DNA of 64,000 bases from Lentisphaeria bacterium (GCA_017508385.1 JAFVZB010000025.1:1-64000); one strand, 5' to 3'. Counted from the first letter of the stretch, positions 49,301 to 57,683 are shown. Translations and numbers: made by a program. Notes: a model not told the origin generated them from the letters alone.

Positions 49301-50263
49301 TTAACGCAGTCCGACGGCTGAACGGACTTTCTTCATCATCTTTTCTGCCTCTTCCATCGCCTTTTCTCCGTTGCGCTCGATCATTTTGAGCACTTCGGGA
49401 AGATTGGCTTCAAGTTCGGCTCTGCGTTTGCGCATGGGCTCAAAAGTTGTCCAGATCTTCTCGAAGAGGGCGAGTTTGGCGTGTCCGTAACCGTAGTTGC
49501 CGCCCTGATAATTTTCACGCATCTTCTGTACCTCTTCAGGAGTGGCGAAGAGTTTGTAGAGAGCGAACACGTTGCAGCTGTCGGGGTCTTTGGGCTCCTC
49601 GAGGCCTTTGCAGTCGGTGACGATGTTCATTACGCTCTTCTTGAGCTGTTTTTCAGGAGCGAATATCGGAATGGTGTTGTCGTAGCTCTTGGACATCTTC
49701 TGACCGTCAGTTCCCGGTACGATCGCCACCTCATCCGGAATATATCCCTCGGGAATGGAAAATATCTCGCCGTACTGATTGTTGAATTTGATGGCGATGT
49801 CACGGGTGATCTCAAGGTGCTGTTTCTGATCTTTGCCGACCGGAACAAGGTCAGCTCCGTAGAGCAGGATATCCGCCGCCATGAGAATGGGGTAGGTGAA
49901 GAGTCCGCTGTTGGGAGAAAATCCCTTGGCGATTTTATCCTTGTAGCTGTGGGCACGCTCGAGGAAACCCACCGGAGTTACGTTTGAAAGTATCCACGAA
50001 AGCTCGCAGACCTGCGGAACTGATGACTGGCGGAAAAATACCGTCTTATCCAGATCGACTCCGCAGGCGATGAAGTCGAGCGCAAGGTTGACGATGTTTT
50101 TGCGCAGCACTTCGGGGTCGGGACTGGTGGTGAGTGAGTGATAATCGGCGATGAAGAGAAAGCTCTCACCCTTTTCCTGCAAAGCGCAGACCTGACGCAT
50201 TGCTCCGAAATAGTTGCCGAGATGGGGGATTCCTGACGGTTGGACACCGGTTAAAATACGCAT
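49301..50263 (-). CDS. trpS: Tryptophanyl-tRNA synthetase
   Basis: A 320-residue class I aminoacyl-tRNA synthetase charging tRNA-Trp. TGVQPSGIPHLGNYFGAM contains the HIGH equivalent (PHLGN). VPGTDGQKMSKSYDNTIP contains KMSKS. ADYHSLTT, QSSVPQVCELSWILSNVTPVGFLERAHSYKDK and NSGLFTYPILMAADILLYGADLVPVGKDQKQHLEITRDIA are all standard TrpRS blocks. The length matches bacterial enzymes. It lies 19 bp after galK and 6 bp before the permease. Confidence 0.97.
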   Translation of the reverse strand: MRILTGVQPSGIPHLGNYFGAMRQVCALQEKGESFLFIADYHSLTTSPDPEVLRKNIVNLALDFIACGVDLDKTVFFRQSSVPQVCELSWILSNVTPVGFLERAHSYKDKIAKGFSPNSGLFTYPILMAADILLYGADLVPVGKDQKQHLEITRDIAIKFNNQYGEIFSIPEGYIPDEVAIVPGTDGQKMSKSYDNTIPIFAPEKQLKKSVMNIVTDCKGLEEPKDPDSCNVFALYKLFATPEEVQKMRENYQGGNYGYGHAKLALFEKIWTTFEPMRKRRAELEANLPEVLKMIERNGEKAMEEAEKMMKKVRSAVGLR

Positions 50264-50282
50264 TTTTCAAATCCTGATTTTT

Positions 50283-51437
50283 TTAGAGTTCAATGAGTTT
50301 GGCACCGTCGCCGATGTTGCAGATGATGGTCTCTGCGGCGACTCCGGTTTTGCTCTGGTAGGCGGTGGAGACACGTTTGGCGTACTCCTCTGCGGCGGTG
50401 GCTTCGACCAGATGGATGGTGATACCTCCGAAGCCTCCGCCTGAGAGTCTTGCGCCGAGGCATCCCGGGATGCTCCGGGCGAGCTCCACCAGGTAGTCGA
50501 GCTCAGGAGTGCTGTTTTCAAAGTTGTCACGGCTGGAAAAGTGGGATTCAAACCACGAGTTTCCGAATCCTGCAATATCGCCTGCTTCGAGCATTTTGAT
50601 GCCATCCATGACTCTGGTGCACTCGCCGACAACGTGAAGGGCACGGCGGTACTCACGGTCGGACATCTCGTTTTTCGCTTCCGCCAGCTGCTCAAGGGAA
50701 ATATCACGCAGGGTCGCAGCTCCGGGAACCAGACGGTTCATCACCTTTGCCGCCGCTTCACAATCGGCACGGCGCACGTTGTATTCAGAGTCAACCAGAT
50801 TGTGTTTTTTCATCGAGTTTATCACCACGATGCAGTATCCCGGAGGCAGTGCCGCAGTTTTCAAAACTTCGACGGTGCGGAAATCGGATAAAATCATGCT
50901 CTCTTTCCTGCCGAAAATCGAGCTGAACTGGTCGAGCAGACCGCTCTTGAGTCCGAGATAGTTGTTTTCAACCCCCTGACCGCAGCGTGCCCACTCAGCT
51001 TTATCGAGTTCGATGCCGAACTCCCTGCCGATGGCGTAACCTGCCGCGGTCTCGAGGGCGGCACTGCTGGACATTCCTGCCGAGAGCGGAACGGTGCTCT
51101 CGATGGCGGCATCAAAAGCTGTGACTTTGAAGCCGCGCTTGGCGAGCTCTTTTACCATGCCTTTGACGTAACGGCTGCCGTTTGAGGGAACATCATCCAG
51201 ATTGGCAAGGTCGAAAGTCATGGTCTTTCCGCTGCGGAAATCACGCAGGGTACAAACCGTTCCCTCTTTTCTTCTGAGAGCGAAAGCGGTGTTCTGAGCC
51301 ACGGCGCATGAAAGGACAAACCCCTGATTGTAGTCGGTGTGGTTGCCCAGTATCTCCAGACGCCCCGGGGCCATCGCCGCCGCAGTCGGAGCACTGCCGT
51401 AAAAAGAGGTGAATTTACTGATAAAATCTTGCATCAT
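50283..51437 (-). CDS. galK: Galactokinase
   Basis: A 384-residue GHMP kinase that phosphorylates galactose at C1 in the Leloir pathway. AAMAPGRLEILGNHTDYNQGFVLSCAV is the galactokinase signature. STVPLSAGMSSSAALETAAGYAIG is the ATP-binding GHMP motif. LGARLSGGGFGGITIHLVEA is the third motif. AAGGAAAATT precedes the first ATG; an ATG one codon later is equally possible. No galT or galE is in the window. It fits the abundance of beta-galactosidase-like enzymes nearby. Confidence 0.95.
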   Translation of the reverse strand: MMQDFISKFTSFYGSAPTAAAMAPGRLEILGNHTDYNQGFVLSCAVAQNTAFALRRKEGTVCTLRDFRSGKTMTFDLANLDDVPSNGSRYVKGMVKELAKRGFKVTAFDAAIESTVPLSAGMSSSAALETAAGYAIGREFGIELDKAEWARCGQGVENNYLGLKSGLLDQFSSIFGRKESMILSDFRTVEVLKTAALPPGYCIVVINSMKKHNLVDSEYNVRRADCEAAAKVMNRLVPGAATLRDISLEQLAEAKNEMSDREYRRALHVVGECTRVMDGIKMLEAGDIAGFGNSWFESHFSSRDNFENSTPELDYLVELARSIPGCLGARLSGGGFGGITIHLVEATAAEEYAKRVSTAYQSKTGVAAETIICNIGDGAKLIEL

Positions 51438-51451
51438 AATTTTCCTTTATA

Positions 51452-52624
51452 TCACATGAAACATATTCTTGAAATACACTCATCAAAACTTTCCTGACCG
51501 CTTATGATGTCGATCTGGATCCTCAAGTAGTAAATGGGAACATCGCAGCGGTCTATTCTCGGAATACGCACCGCATCTTTTTCGGTGGTCACGATCATAT
51601 CCGCTCCGGATTCTTTTGCCTGATTGATGAAGTCTATGATCTCCTGCTGAGAGTACCTGTGGTGGTCAGCGTAGTGGTCACGGCAGACGAGGTCGGCTCC
51701 GAGCTGCTCGAGGAAGGCTTCAAAACTTGCGGGTTTGGCGATGGCTGAGAGAGCGGCAACTTTTTTGCCGTTGAGGAACGCAAGCTCCTGCTGTTTGCCA
51801 TCCGCCATATTTACGATGTATTTCGGCTTGTGACAGCATTCGATTATTTCCGCCCGGCGGGTGCAGCGGCGCAGGAACCGTTTGAGGTGCTGTGTCTTGT
51901 GGGTTCCGTCGGACTTGGTCAGAAATATGTAGTCCGCCCGGCGGATATTTTTGATGGGTTCCCTCAGCGTTCCCCGGGGCAGAACGTGACCGTTTCCGAA
52001 TGGGTCGGTGCTGTCAACCAGAACGATGTTGATGTGGGGTTTGAGCATCAGGTATTGGAATCCGTCATCGAGGATGATGACGTCAGTTTTGTAATTTTTG
52101 ATGGCAAAAATTCCCGACTTCACCCTGTCTTTGTCAACGAGCACTGCCACGTTGCGCAGATTGGATGCGAGCATAAACGGTTCGTCTCCGGCGAACTCGC
52201 TGTTGAGCAGCAAATTTTTTCCATCTGAAACCACTTTGGGGTCGAGGTCGATTTTTTTGCCTGTGAGCCGCTGGCGCAGTTTTTCCCTGAATGAGAGCTT
52301 TTTACTGCGGTATCCGCGGCTCAGGATGGCGACATTTCTGCCCATCGTACTGAGGGTGCGGGCAAAGACTTCGACCACCGGAGTCTTGCCGGTTCCCCCG
52401 CAGCTGACGTTGCCGATGCTCACTACGAGACATCCGAGCGCATGGTGGCGGATGACCCGTTTGTCGTACATCCAGTTGCGGAACTGTATCCCCATGCGGT
52501 AAAAGCGTGAGGCGACAAAGAGAAACTGTATGAGTGCTTTGTCGTACCACGCCTTGCGCTTTCCGGAAATGAGTTCCAGAAAGTATTGTTCCAGATATTC
52601 GGTTTTGAATTCAAATTTATGCAT
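51452..52624 (-). CDS. lpxK: Tetraacyldisaccharide 4'-kinase
   Basis: A 390-residue inner-membrane-associated kinase of lipid A biosynthesis that phosphorylates the 4' position of lipid IV-A precursor. The P-loop is VSIGNVSCGGTGKTPVVEVFA (about residues 68-88). ILSRGYRSK, VGDEP-like FAGDEPFMLA, ILDDGFQYL and RREPI-like GTLREPIKNIRRADYIFLTKSD are the family blocks. DMIVTTEKDAVRIPR lies near the C-terminus. An N-terminal amphipathic region precedes. No Shine-Dalgarno is seen before the ATG. It is the first gene of a minus-strand run lpxK-galK-trpS-permease-beta-helix. Confidence 0.93.
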   Translation of the reverse strand: MHKFEFKTEYLEQYFLELISGKRKAWYDKALIQFLFVASRFYRMGIQFRNWMYDKRVIRHHALGCLVVSIGNVSCGGTGKTPVVEVFARTLSTMGRNVAILSRGYRSKKLSFREKLRQRLTGKKIDLDPKVVSDGKNLLLNSEFAGDEPFMLASNLRNVAVLVDKDRVKSGIFAIKNYKTDVIILDDGFQYLMLKPHINIVLVDSTDPFGNGHVLPRGTLREPIKNIRRADYIFLTKSDGTHKTQHLKRFLRRCTRRAEIIECCHKPKYIVNMADGKQQELAFLNGKKVAALSAIAKPASFEAFLEQLGADLVCRDHYADHHRYSQQEIIDFINQAKESGADMIVTTEKDAVRIPRIDRCDVPIYYLRIQIDIISGQESFDECISRICFM

Positions 52625-52694
52625 AAAAAATGTATTTCATCACATGGTGATTTGTCTTCTCTATAAATTAATACCGTTTTGCCCGGAGTTCAAG

Positions 52695-52723
52695 TTGCAA
52701 TTCGTTAAAGTTGCAATTATATT
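52695..52723 (+). promoter_or_regulatory. Promoter of the HD hydrolase gene (predicted leaderless)
   Basis: TTGCAA (52695-52700) and TATATT (52718-52723) are 17 bp apart. The ATG follows the -10 by 6 bp, where transcription should start. No Shine-Dalgarno is present, so the mRNA is predicted to begin at or next to its start codon. Confidence 0.6.
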
Positions 52724-52729
52724 TTATAT

Positions 52730-53491
52730 ATGGATTTTCATCAATACCAAAATAAGTTCATCGCTTATGCGAAAAGTTATCTTACAGGAAATGAGCAGTT
52801 CGACCGCAATATCAGGTTGAAACTCGCCCATACACTGCGTGTTTTCGCTTTCGCAGAGGATATTTGTGAGGGTGAACACTATTTCGGAAGTGATGTAAAA
52901 ACAGCTCTTTTTGCGGCACTGTTCCACGATGTGAGCCGCTTTGAGCAGTTCAAGCTCTACCAGACCTACCGTGACTCGGAGTTGTTCGACCACGGAGATA
53001 TCGGAGCACAGATGCTCATTGATGGAGTGTTCCGTTTGGAGGAGTTGACAGATGTTGAATTTGAGTGTGTGGTAAACGCCGTCAAATGGCACAACAAACG
53101 CACTCTTCCCGAAGGAGCTTCTGTGGCGGCAAAGACGGTGCGTGATGCAGATAAACTTGATGTTCTTTATGTGATACTTGACGAGTTGGATGCTCCGTCT
53201 GACCCCAGAGTGCTTTACAGCTTGTCAACCGAGAAGCGTTTCAGCAAAAAGGTGCTTCAAAGCGTGCAGGATAGAGTCTCTCCGCTGCACAGCGACCTTG
53301 AGACGGTCGGAGACTTTATCCTGGAGAAAGTTGCATGGGTCTATGACCTTAATACGGCAACTGCACGCAGGATATTTTCCCGGGAGGGATATTTGCAGCG
53401 TTTGAAAAAACATCTTCCGGATGGTGAGACGGTCGATGGTATTTGCAAGGATGTGTTTGAGTATTTGAATAATATGCAACAGGTATTATAA
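52730..53491 (+). CDS. HD-domain phosphohydrolase
   Basis: A 253-residue metal-dependent phosphohydrolase of the HD superfamily. The order H...HD...H...D is visible: LKLAHTLRVFAFAEDICEGEHYF, ALFHDVSRFEQFKLYQTYRDSELFDHGDIGAQML and VNAVKWHNKRTLPE...TVRDADKLDVLYVILDELD. This resembles the YedJ-like nucleotide phosphohydrolases. It likely acts on a (d)NMP, cyclic nucleotide or similar substrate; I cannot narrow it down. A predicted leaderless transcript also covers the IclR and ung genes: the IclR start is only 2 bp beyond its stop. Confidence 0.85.
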   Translation: MDFHQYQNKFIAYAKSYLTGNEQFDRNIRLKLAHTLRVFAFAEDICEGEHYFGSDVKTALFAALFHDVSRFEQFKLYQTYRDSELFDHGDIGAQMLIDGVFRLEELTDVEFECVVNAVKWHNKRTLPEGASVAAKTVRDADKLDVLYVILDELDAPSDPRVLYSLSTEKRFSKKVLQSVQDRVSPLHSDLETVGDFILEKVAWVYDLNTATARRIFSREGYLQRLKKHLPDGETVDGICKDVFEYLNNMQQVL

Positions 53492-53493
53492 CT

Positions 53494-54249
53494 ATGGCTA
53501 ATAATGATTTGGTGGGTTCCCTTACCAAGGGAATGGATATCCTTAAACTTGTCGGCAGTGCCGAACATGGCTTGAAAGCAGGCGAGATCGCAGCCGCTTT
53601 GAACTTGAAAACTTCGACCTGCTACAATCTGGTGCGCACGCTCTGTGCCGGAGATTTCCTCGAGCGCAGAGGAGGTAATTTCTGTATCGGCAGCACGATA
53701 GTCCAGCTGGCAGGCAACAGCCATTACAACCGCTTCGTGGCGGCGGCTGAGCATGAACTGCTGCATCTTTATCAGGCTCTTCCGTGGGGAACGGCGGTTT
53801 ATGCCAAGTTTGAGAACGGTCAGATGCTCCAGACCCACCGCATAAGTTTTGAACGTCCCGGAGTCATCCAGAGACTCAACGATGAGCCGATGCACCCCTA
53901 CGCCAGTGCCTCCGGACTTCTCGGTCTTGCTTTTACCGATGACGAGGCAACGAGGCTGATAACCGCATCACACTGGCCATTTTCCGAGTTCGGAGCCCAT
54001 TTGTGGCGTGACCGCCAGACTCTTGCCAAATATCTGAAACTCATCAGAAAAGAGCACCTCGCAGAGTCCCCCTTTGACAAAGAGGACTTCATCCGCATTT
54101 CCGGAGCAGTTACCGATGCCGGCGGCAAACTTGCCGGTACTATCGGAGTAAGCGTACCTGCCGCAAAAATCAAAGACGGCAATACGATATCCAAAATCAA
54201 GATGCTGGTGGTCGAGGCATCACGCAAACTCACGGAGAAACTTGATTGA
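53494..54249 (+). CDS. IclR-family transcriptional regulator
   Basis: A 251-residue IclR-type regulator. Residues about 7-65 form the winged HTH: SLTKGMDILKLVGSAEHGLKAGEIAAALNLKTSTCYNLVRTLCAGDFLERRGGNFCIG. The GAF-like effector domain follows: LPWGTAVYAKFENGQMLQTHRISF, MHPYASASGLLGLAFTDDEATRL and ISGAVTDAGGKLAGTIGVSVPAAKI. IclR proteins often control catabolism of aromatic or sugar-acid compounds. It is sandwiched between HD and ung genes with almost no spacing, so it probably acts on targets elsewhere; no obvious operator is visible. Confidence 0.88.
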   Translation: MANNDLVGSLTKGMDILKLVGSAEHGLKAGEIAAALNLKTSTCYNLVRTLCAGDFLERRGGNFCIGSTIVQLAGNSHYNRFVAAAEHELLHLYQALPWGTAVYAKFENGQMLQTHRISFERPGVIQRLNDEPMHPYASASGLLGLAFTDDEATRLITASHWPFSEFGAHLWRDRQTLAKYLKLIRKEHLAESPFDKEDFIRISGAVTDAGGKLAGTIGVSVPAAKIKDGNTISKIKMLVVEASRKLTEKLD

Positions 54250-54250
54250 T

Positions 54251-54901
54251 ATGATAACCCGAGCACTGCCGGAGGATTGGCTCAGTGCGGTGTCGCCGCA
54301 CATTGATATTGAGCGTCTCAACGGAATATACCGCACCTCGCTTGAATTGCGTAAAACTTCGCGGATTTATCCTCCGGAAGAGCTGGTATTCAATGCGTTC
54401 AAGCTCACAAGGTACGATTCCGTCAAAGCCGTGATACTGGGGCAGGACCCTTATTTCGGAGAGGGCGAGGCGCACGGACTTGCGTTCTCTGTTCCCAACG
54501 GAGTAAAGTTTCCGCCGACTCTGCGCAATATCTTCAAAGAGTACGCAGATGATCTGGGCAGGGAAATTCCCGAACAGAGCGACCTGAGCAACTGGGCGAG
54601 GGGAGGCGTGTTGCTTGTCAATTCGATACTGACCGTCGAAGCCGGAACTCCCGAGAGCCACAAAAATCTCGGCTGGCAGGAGTTCACCGATGCCGTAATA
54701 AAAGCGGTCAGTGACAAAACCGCCCCCGTGACTTTTATCCTGTGGGGAAAATACGCTCAAAGCAAGGCAAAATTCATTTCAGGACACCATAAAATAATCA
54801 GCACTCCCCACCCGAGTCCGTTAGCCGCCTACCGTGGTTTTTTCGGTTCAAAACCATTCAGCCAAGCCCAGACCGAAAACTGGAAATGGCCCGAACTGTA
54901 A
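54251..54901 (+). CDS. ung: Uracil-DNA glycosylase (family 1)
   Basis: A base-excision-repair enzyme that removes uracil from DNA. GQDPYFGEGEAHGLAFSV carries the catalytic Asp in GQDP. FPPTLRNIFKEY, LLVNSILTVEAG, FILWGKYAQ and HPSPLAAYRGFFG (catalytic His, DNA-intercalation loop) complete family 1. GQDPYH is normal; here the His is Phe. I use the ATG (216 residues). A TTG three codons earlier has a better-spaced GGAG and overlaps the IclR stop, so it may be the true start. It is the last gene of the HD-IclR-ung run. Confidence 0.95.
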   Translation: MITRALPEDWLSAVSPHIDIERLNGIYRTSLELRKTSRIYPPEELVFNAFKLTRYDSVKAVILGQDPYFGEGEAHGLAFSVPNGVKFPPTLRNIFKEYADDLGREIPEQSDLSNWARGGVLLVNSILTVEAGTPESHKNLGWQEFTDAVIKAVSDKTAPVTFILWGKYAQSKAKFISGHHKIISTPHPSPLAAYRGFFGSKPFSQAQTENWKWPEL

Positions 54902-54902
54902 A

Positions 54903-54980
54903 ACGCAAATTTGCGTAATGAAATAAAGCCACAGCAATCTTTGTCGCAAATCATCGAAAAAAAAGTACTCCGCTTTTTTT
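54903..54980. repeat. Small palindrome and poly-A/poly-T hairpin after ung
   Basis: A 14-bp perfect palindrome (ACGCAAA/TTTGCGT, 54903-54916) is followed by an AAAAAAAG/CTTTTTTT hairpin (54958-54965 with 54973-54980). The latter can act as a bidirectional intrinsic terminator, ending ung on the plus strand. Confidence 0.6.
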
Positions 54981-54997
54981 GAAAGTGGATGGGGGTG

Positions 54998-55051
54998 CGG
55001 GGGAAGGCGAAAACTTTTTTTCCCGTGAAAAAAAGTTTTCGCCTTCCCCCG
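54998..55051. repeat. Perfect 24-bp-stem inverted repeat between convergent genes
   Basis: Arms 54999-55021 and 55028-55050 are perfect 23-bp reverse complements (GGGGGAAGGCGAAAAC plus seven Ts, and its mirror). C54998-G55051 adds another pair; the loop is CCCGTG. It lies between ung and the acyl-CoA synthetase gene, which converge. It could terminate both, but it is far longer and more GC/AT-block-structured than an ordinary terminator. All frames through it are open on one or other strand; the minus-strand frame reads a basic, Pro-rich peptide. Confidence 0.92.
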
Positions 55052-55091
55052 TATCATTTCCCACTCTCTTCAAAAGAGCAGATTACTTGCT

Positions 55092-57413
55092 TTATCTGTT
55101 ACGCAGTTCTGTGCGGCGGATTTTTCCGCTGGTGGTTTTGGGCAGTTCAGAGACGAACTCGATGAGTCGGGGGTATTTGTAGGGTGCGGTATGCACTTTG
55201 ACGTACTCCTGGATCTCTTTTTTGAGTTCTTCGCTTTCCTGGGTTCCTTTGACCAGCAGGATCCATGCTTTGATGACCTGTCCGCGGGTGGGGTCGGGAG
55301 CTCCGGTCACGGCGCACTCGAGGACGTAGGGCAGTTCCATGATAACGCTTTCGACTTCGAATGGACCGACACGGTATCCGCTGGTTTTGATGACATCGTC
55401 ACTGCGTCCGACGTACCAGAAGTAGCCGTTTTCATCGCACCATGCGACATCGCCTGTGTGGTAAAATCCATCGTGCCACGCCTCACGGGTGAGCTCGGGA
55501 TTATTATTGTAGCAGCAGAACAAGCCGGGGATGAAGTCCTTGTCGGGGTCGGCTTTGACACAGATCTCTCCGGTCTGACCTGCGGGAACTTCATTGCCGT
55601 CGGCATCGAGCAGGTGGATGGGGTACTGCGGACTTGCTTTGCCCATTGCTCCGGGGATCGGAGTTACTCCGACGAGGTTACCGATGGTCATGGTAGTCTC
55701 GGTCTGACCGAAAGCCTCCATGATTTTGAGTCCGGTAACGTTGTAGAACTGCTGGAACACTTCGGGGTTGAGAGCCTCTCCGGCGGTTGCAGCGTATTTC
55801 AGAGTCGAGAAATCGTACTTCGAGAGGTCTTCCTTGATGAAGAATCGGTACATGGTCGGAGGAGCGCAGAAGGTTGAAATGTTGTGCTCCTTGAACATCG
55901 GCAGAATCTCATCTGCGTGGAAACGGTCGAAGTCAAAGACGAACACCGAAGCCTCGCAGAGCCACTGACCGTAGTGTTTTCCCCATGCTGACTTGCCCCA
56001 TCCGGTATCACTGATGGTGAAGTGCAGCTCGCCCGGCTGGACATTGAGCCACCAGCGGGCGGTGAGGATGTGTCCGAGCGGATATGCGTGGTTGTGAATG
56101 ACCATCTTGGGGTATCCGCTGGTGCCGCTGCTGAAGAACACCAGCATCGGGTCGGTGACCTTCAGTTCGGGGTCACGGGGGAACACGTTGCTGTATGCAC
56201 TGATTTTCTTATCGAAATCGAGCCATCCCGCCTTTTCTCCGTTGACGCAGACTTTGAACTCAACGCTCGGAGCGTTTTTCTGTGCTTCTTCAACCGCATC
56301 GGTCACGCTGCCGTCGCAGGTTGCGACCACCATGCGCACATTTGCGCTGTTGAGGCGGTATTCGATATCCTTTGCGAGCAGCTGGTTGGGAGCGGGGATA
56401 GCCACAGCTCCGATACGGTGCAGGGCGTTGATGACGTACCAGTACTGGTAGTGACGCTTCAAAATCAGCAGAACACGGTCGCCCTTTTTGATTCCGAGAG
56501 TCGAAAAGTAGTTTGCCGCCTGCTGGGAGAGCTCGGAAATCTCTTTGAAAGAGAAATCCCGCACCATACTGCGGTCGGCAGAGACGTAACGCATCGCCCG
56601 GGCGTTGGGGGATTTTGCCGCCAGAACGTCGAGGACATCGTATGAGAAGTTGAAGTTTTCCGGAATATTGAATTTGACCTCTTTGAGCAATCCGTTCTCA
56701 TCAATGGTCTCATCGAGATACTTGTGATACACGAGATCATCCTTGTTGACCGGAGCGGTTTCAGCGGCGACCGGAGTGGTTTCGAGCACGGTGGTGTCGC
56801 TTGACTTCATTACCACGGCAAGGAAAGTGCAGTCACTTCCGCCTGCGGCAGTCATTCCGTGCGGCTGGCGTGAGTCGTAGTAGATGCTGTCGCCCGCCTC
56901 GAGCAGTTCAACTTTGTCGTTGATCTGCACTTTGAGTTTGCCTGAAATGACATAGTCGAACTCCTGACCTGCGTGGGTCGAGAGGTGTATTGCGGCGTTT
57001 TCTCCCTCGAAGGGAGCTTTGACGACAAAGGGTTCCGCCATGCGGTTCTTCATCTGGGCAGCCTGATGGAAATACTCAAATCCTCTGCGGCGTTCAACCT
57101 TTTCGCCCTCGACGTGACGGGTGAGGGTGTAGCAGCTCAGACGGGGAGACTCTCCGGTAATGAGAGCGTTGATATCCATGCCGAAACGCTCTGCGGTCTT
57201 GAGCAGGAAAGAGAATGAGCTGTCGATCTCGCCGTTCTCGTGAGCAATGTACTCGTCTTCAGAGATGTTGTGCAGTTTAGCCATCTCACGGGTGCTTATT
57301 CCAAGGGCCTTGCGGGCCTCAATAATTCGTTTGCCGGTGAGTTTAAGTTGTTCTTTAACATCGCTCCCGCCAAATATATTTGTGGGAGTGCCGTTCATTT
57401 TTGGGTCATCCAT
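55092..57413 (-). CDS. XRE-cupin-acyl-CoA synthetase fusion
   Basis: A 773-residue single chain with three parts. Residues about 22-85 form an XRE-type helix-turn-helix (RIIEARKALGISTREMAKLHNISEDEYIAHENG). Residues about 130-205 form a cupin (HAGQEFDYVISGKLKVQINDKVELLEAGDSIYYDSRQPHG). Residues about 255-773 form an AMP-forming acyl-CoA synthetase: P-loop FFSSGTSGYPKMV (426-438), EAFGQTETT, YHTGD, GRSDDVIKTSGYRVGPFE and the catalytic lysine K764 in TTSGKIRRTEL. It resembles medium-chain or acetoacetate-type synthetases. HTH-cupin proteins normally are separate repressors. The start has GGAGGAG 6-7 nt upstream; earlier starts lack one. Confidence 0.92.
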   Translation of the reverse strand: MDDPKMNGTPTNIFGGSDVKEQLKLTGKRIIEARKALGISTREMAKLHNISEDEYIAHENGEIDSSFSFLLKTAERFGMDINALITGESPRLSCYTLTRHVEGEKVERRRGFEYFHQAAQMKNRMAEPFVVKAPFEGENAAIHLSTHAGQEFDYVISGKLKVQINDKVELLEAGDSIYYDSRQPHGMTAAGGSDCTFLAVVMKSSDTTVLETTPVAAETAPVNKDDLVYHKYLDETIDENGLLKEVKFNIPENFNFSYDVLDVLAAKSPNARAMRYVSADRSMVRDFSFKEISELSQQAANYFSTLGIKKGDRVLLILKRHYQYWYVINALHRIGAVAIPAPNQLLAKDIEYRLNSANVRMVVATCDGSVTDAVEEAQKNAPSVEFKVCVNGEKAGWLDFDKKISAYSNVFPRDPELKVTDPMLVFFSSGTSGYPKMVIHNHAYPLGHILTARWWLNVQPGELHFTISDTGWGKSAWGKHYGQWLCEASVFVFDFDRFHADEILPMFKEHNISTFCAPPTMYRFFIKEDLSKYDFSTLKYAATAGEALNPEVFQQFYNVTGLKIMEAFGQTETTMTIGNLVGVTPIPGAMGKASPQYPIHLLDADGNEVPAGQTGEICVKADPDKDFIPGLFCCYNNNPELTREAWHDGFYHTGDVAWCDENGYFWYVGRSDDVIKTSGYRVGPFEVESVIMELPYVLECAVTGAPDPTRGQVIKAWILLVKGTQESEELKKEIQEYVKVHTAPYKYPRLIEFVSELPKTTSGKIRRTELRNR

Positions 57414-57500
57414 TTGCGACTCCTCCGTACATAATTGCCTCCTGCTTTTTGAAACAGGGTTATGAGGCTGTTCACCTTGTCCCGTAAAGTACATCCTATA

Positions 57501-57528
57501 AATATATCTCTGATTTTTCAATTTTCAA
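57501..57528 (-). promoter_or_regulatory. Promoter of the XRE-cupin-ACS gene
   Basis: On the minus strand, TTGAAA (57523-57528) and TATATT (57501-57506) are 16 bp apart. The leader is about 80 nt. The region to the right (57529-57577) is AT-rich and shared with the divergent hisE promoter. Confidence 0.6.
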
Positions 57529-57577
57529 CTTAAAAACACAAAAAAATAGATATGTACACTTTGTTTGCGTGGTGATA

Positions 57578-57606
57578 TTGTAATTTTGCACTCTGTGGGC
57601 TATATT
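57578..57606 (+). promoter_or_regulatory. Promoter of the hisE-hisG-kdsD operon
   Basis: TTGTAA (57578-57583) and TATATT (57601-57606) are 17 bp apart, and GGGC precedes the -10. The leader is about 70 nt and includes a CCGCAGAG purine-rich end; GGAG stands near the hisE ATG. Confidence 0.62.
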
Positions 57607-57683
57607 ATTAATAAGTATTTTTGTAAAAGAGTGCGCCAAACTGCGGGGAGCCTTCCGCAGAGCGTGAAAAATTGGAGTGAATA

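Noticed and set aside
54979..55182. An ORF through the 55.0-kb hairpin on the plus strand, and another on the minus strand
   Set aside because: Both exist only because the hairpin is free of stops. They have no ribosome-binding site and their ends overlap neighbouring genes.
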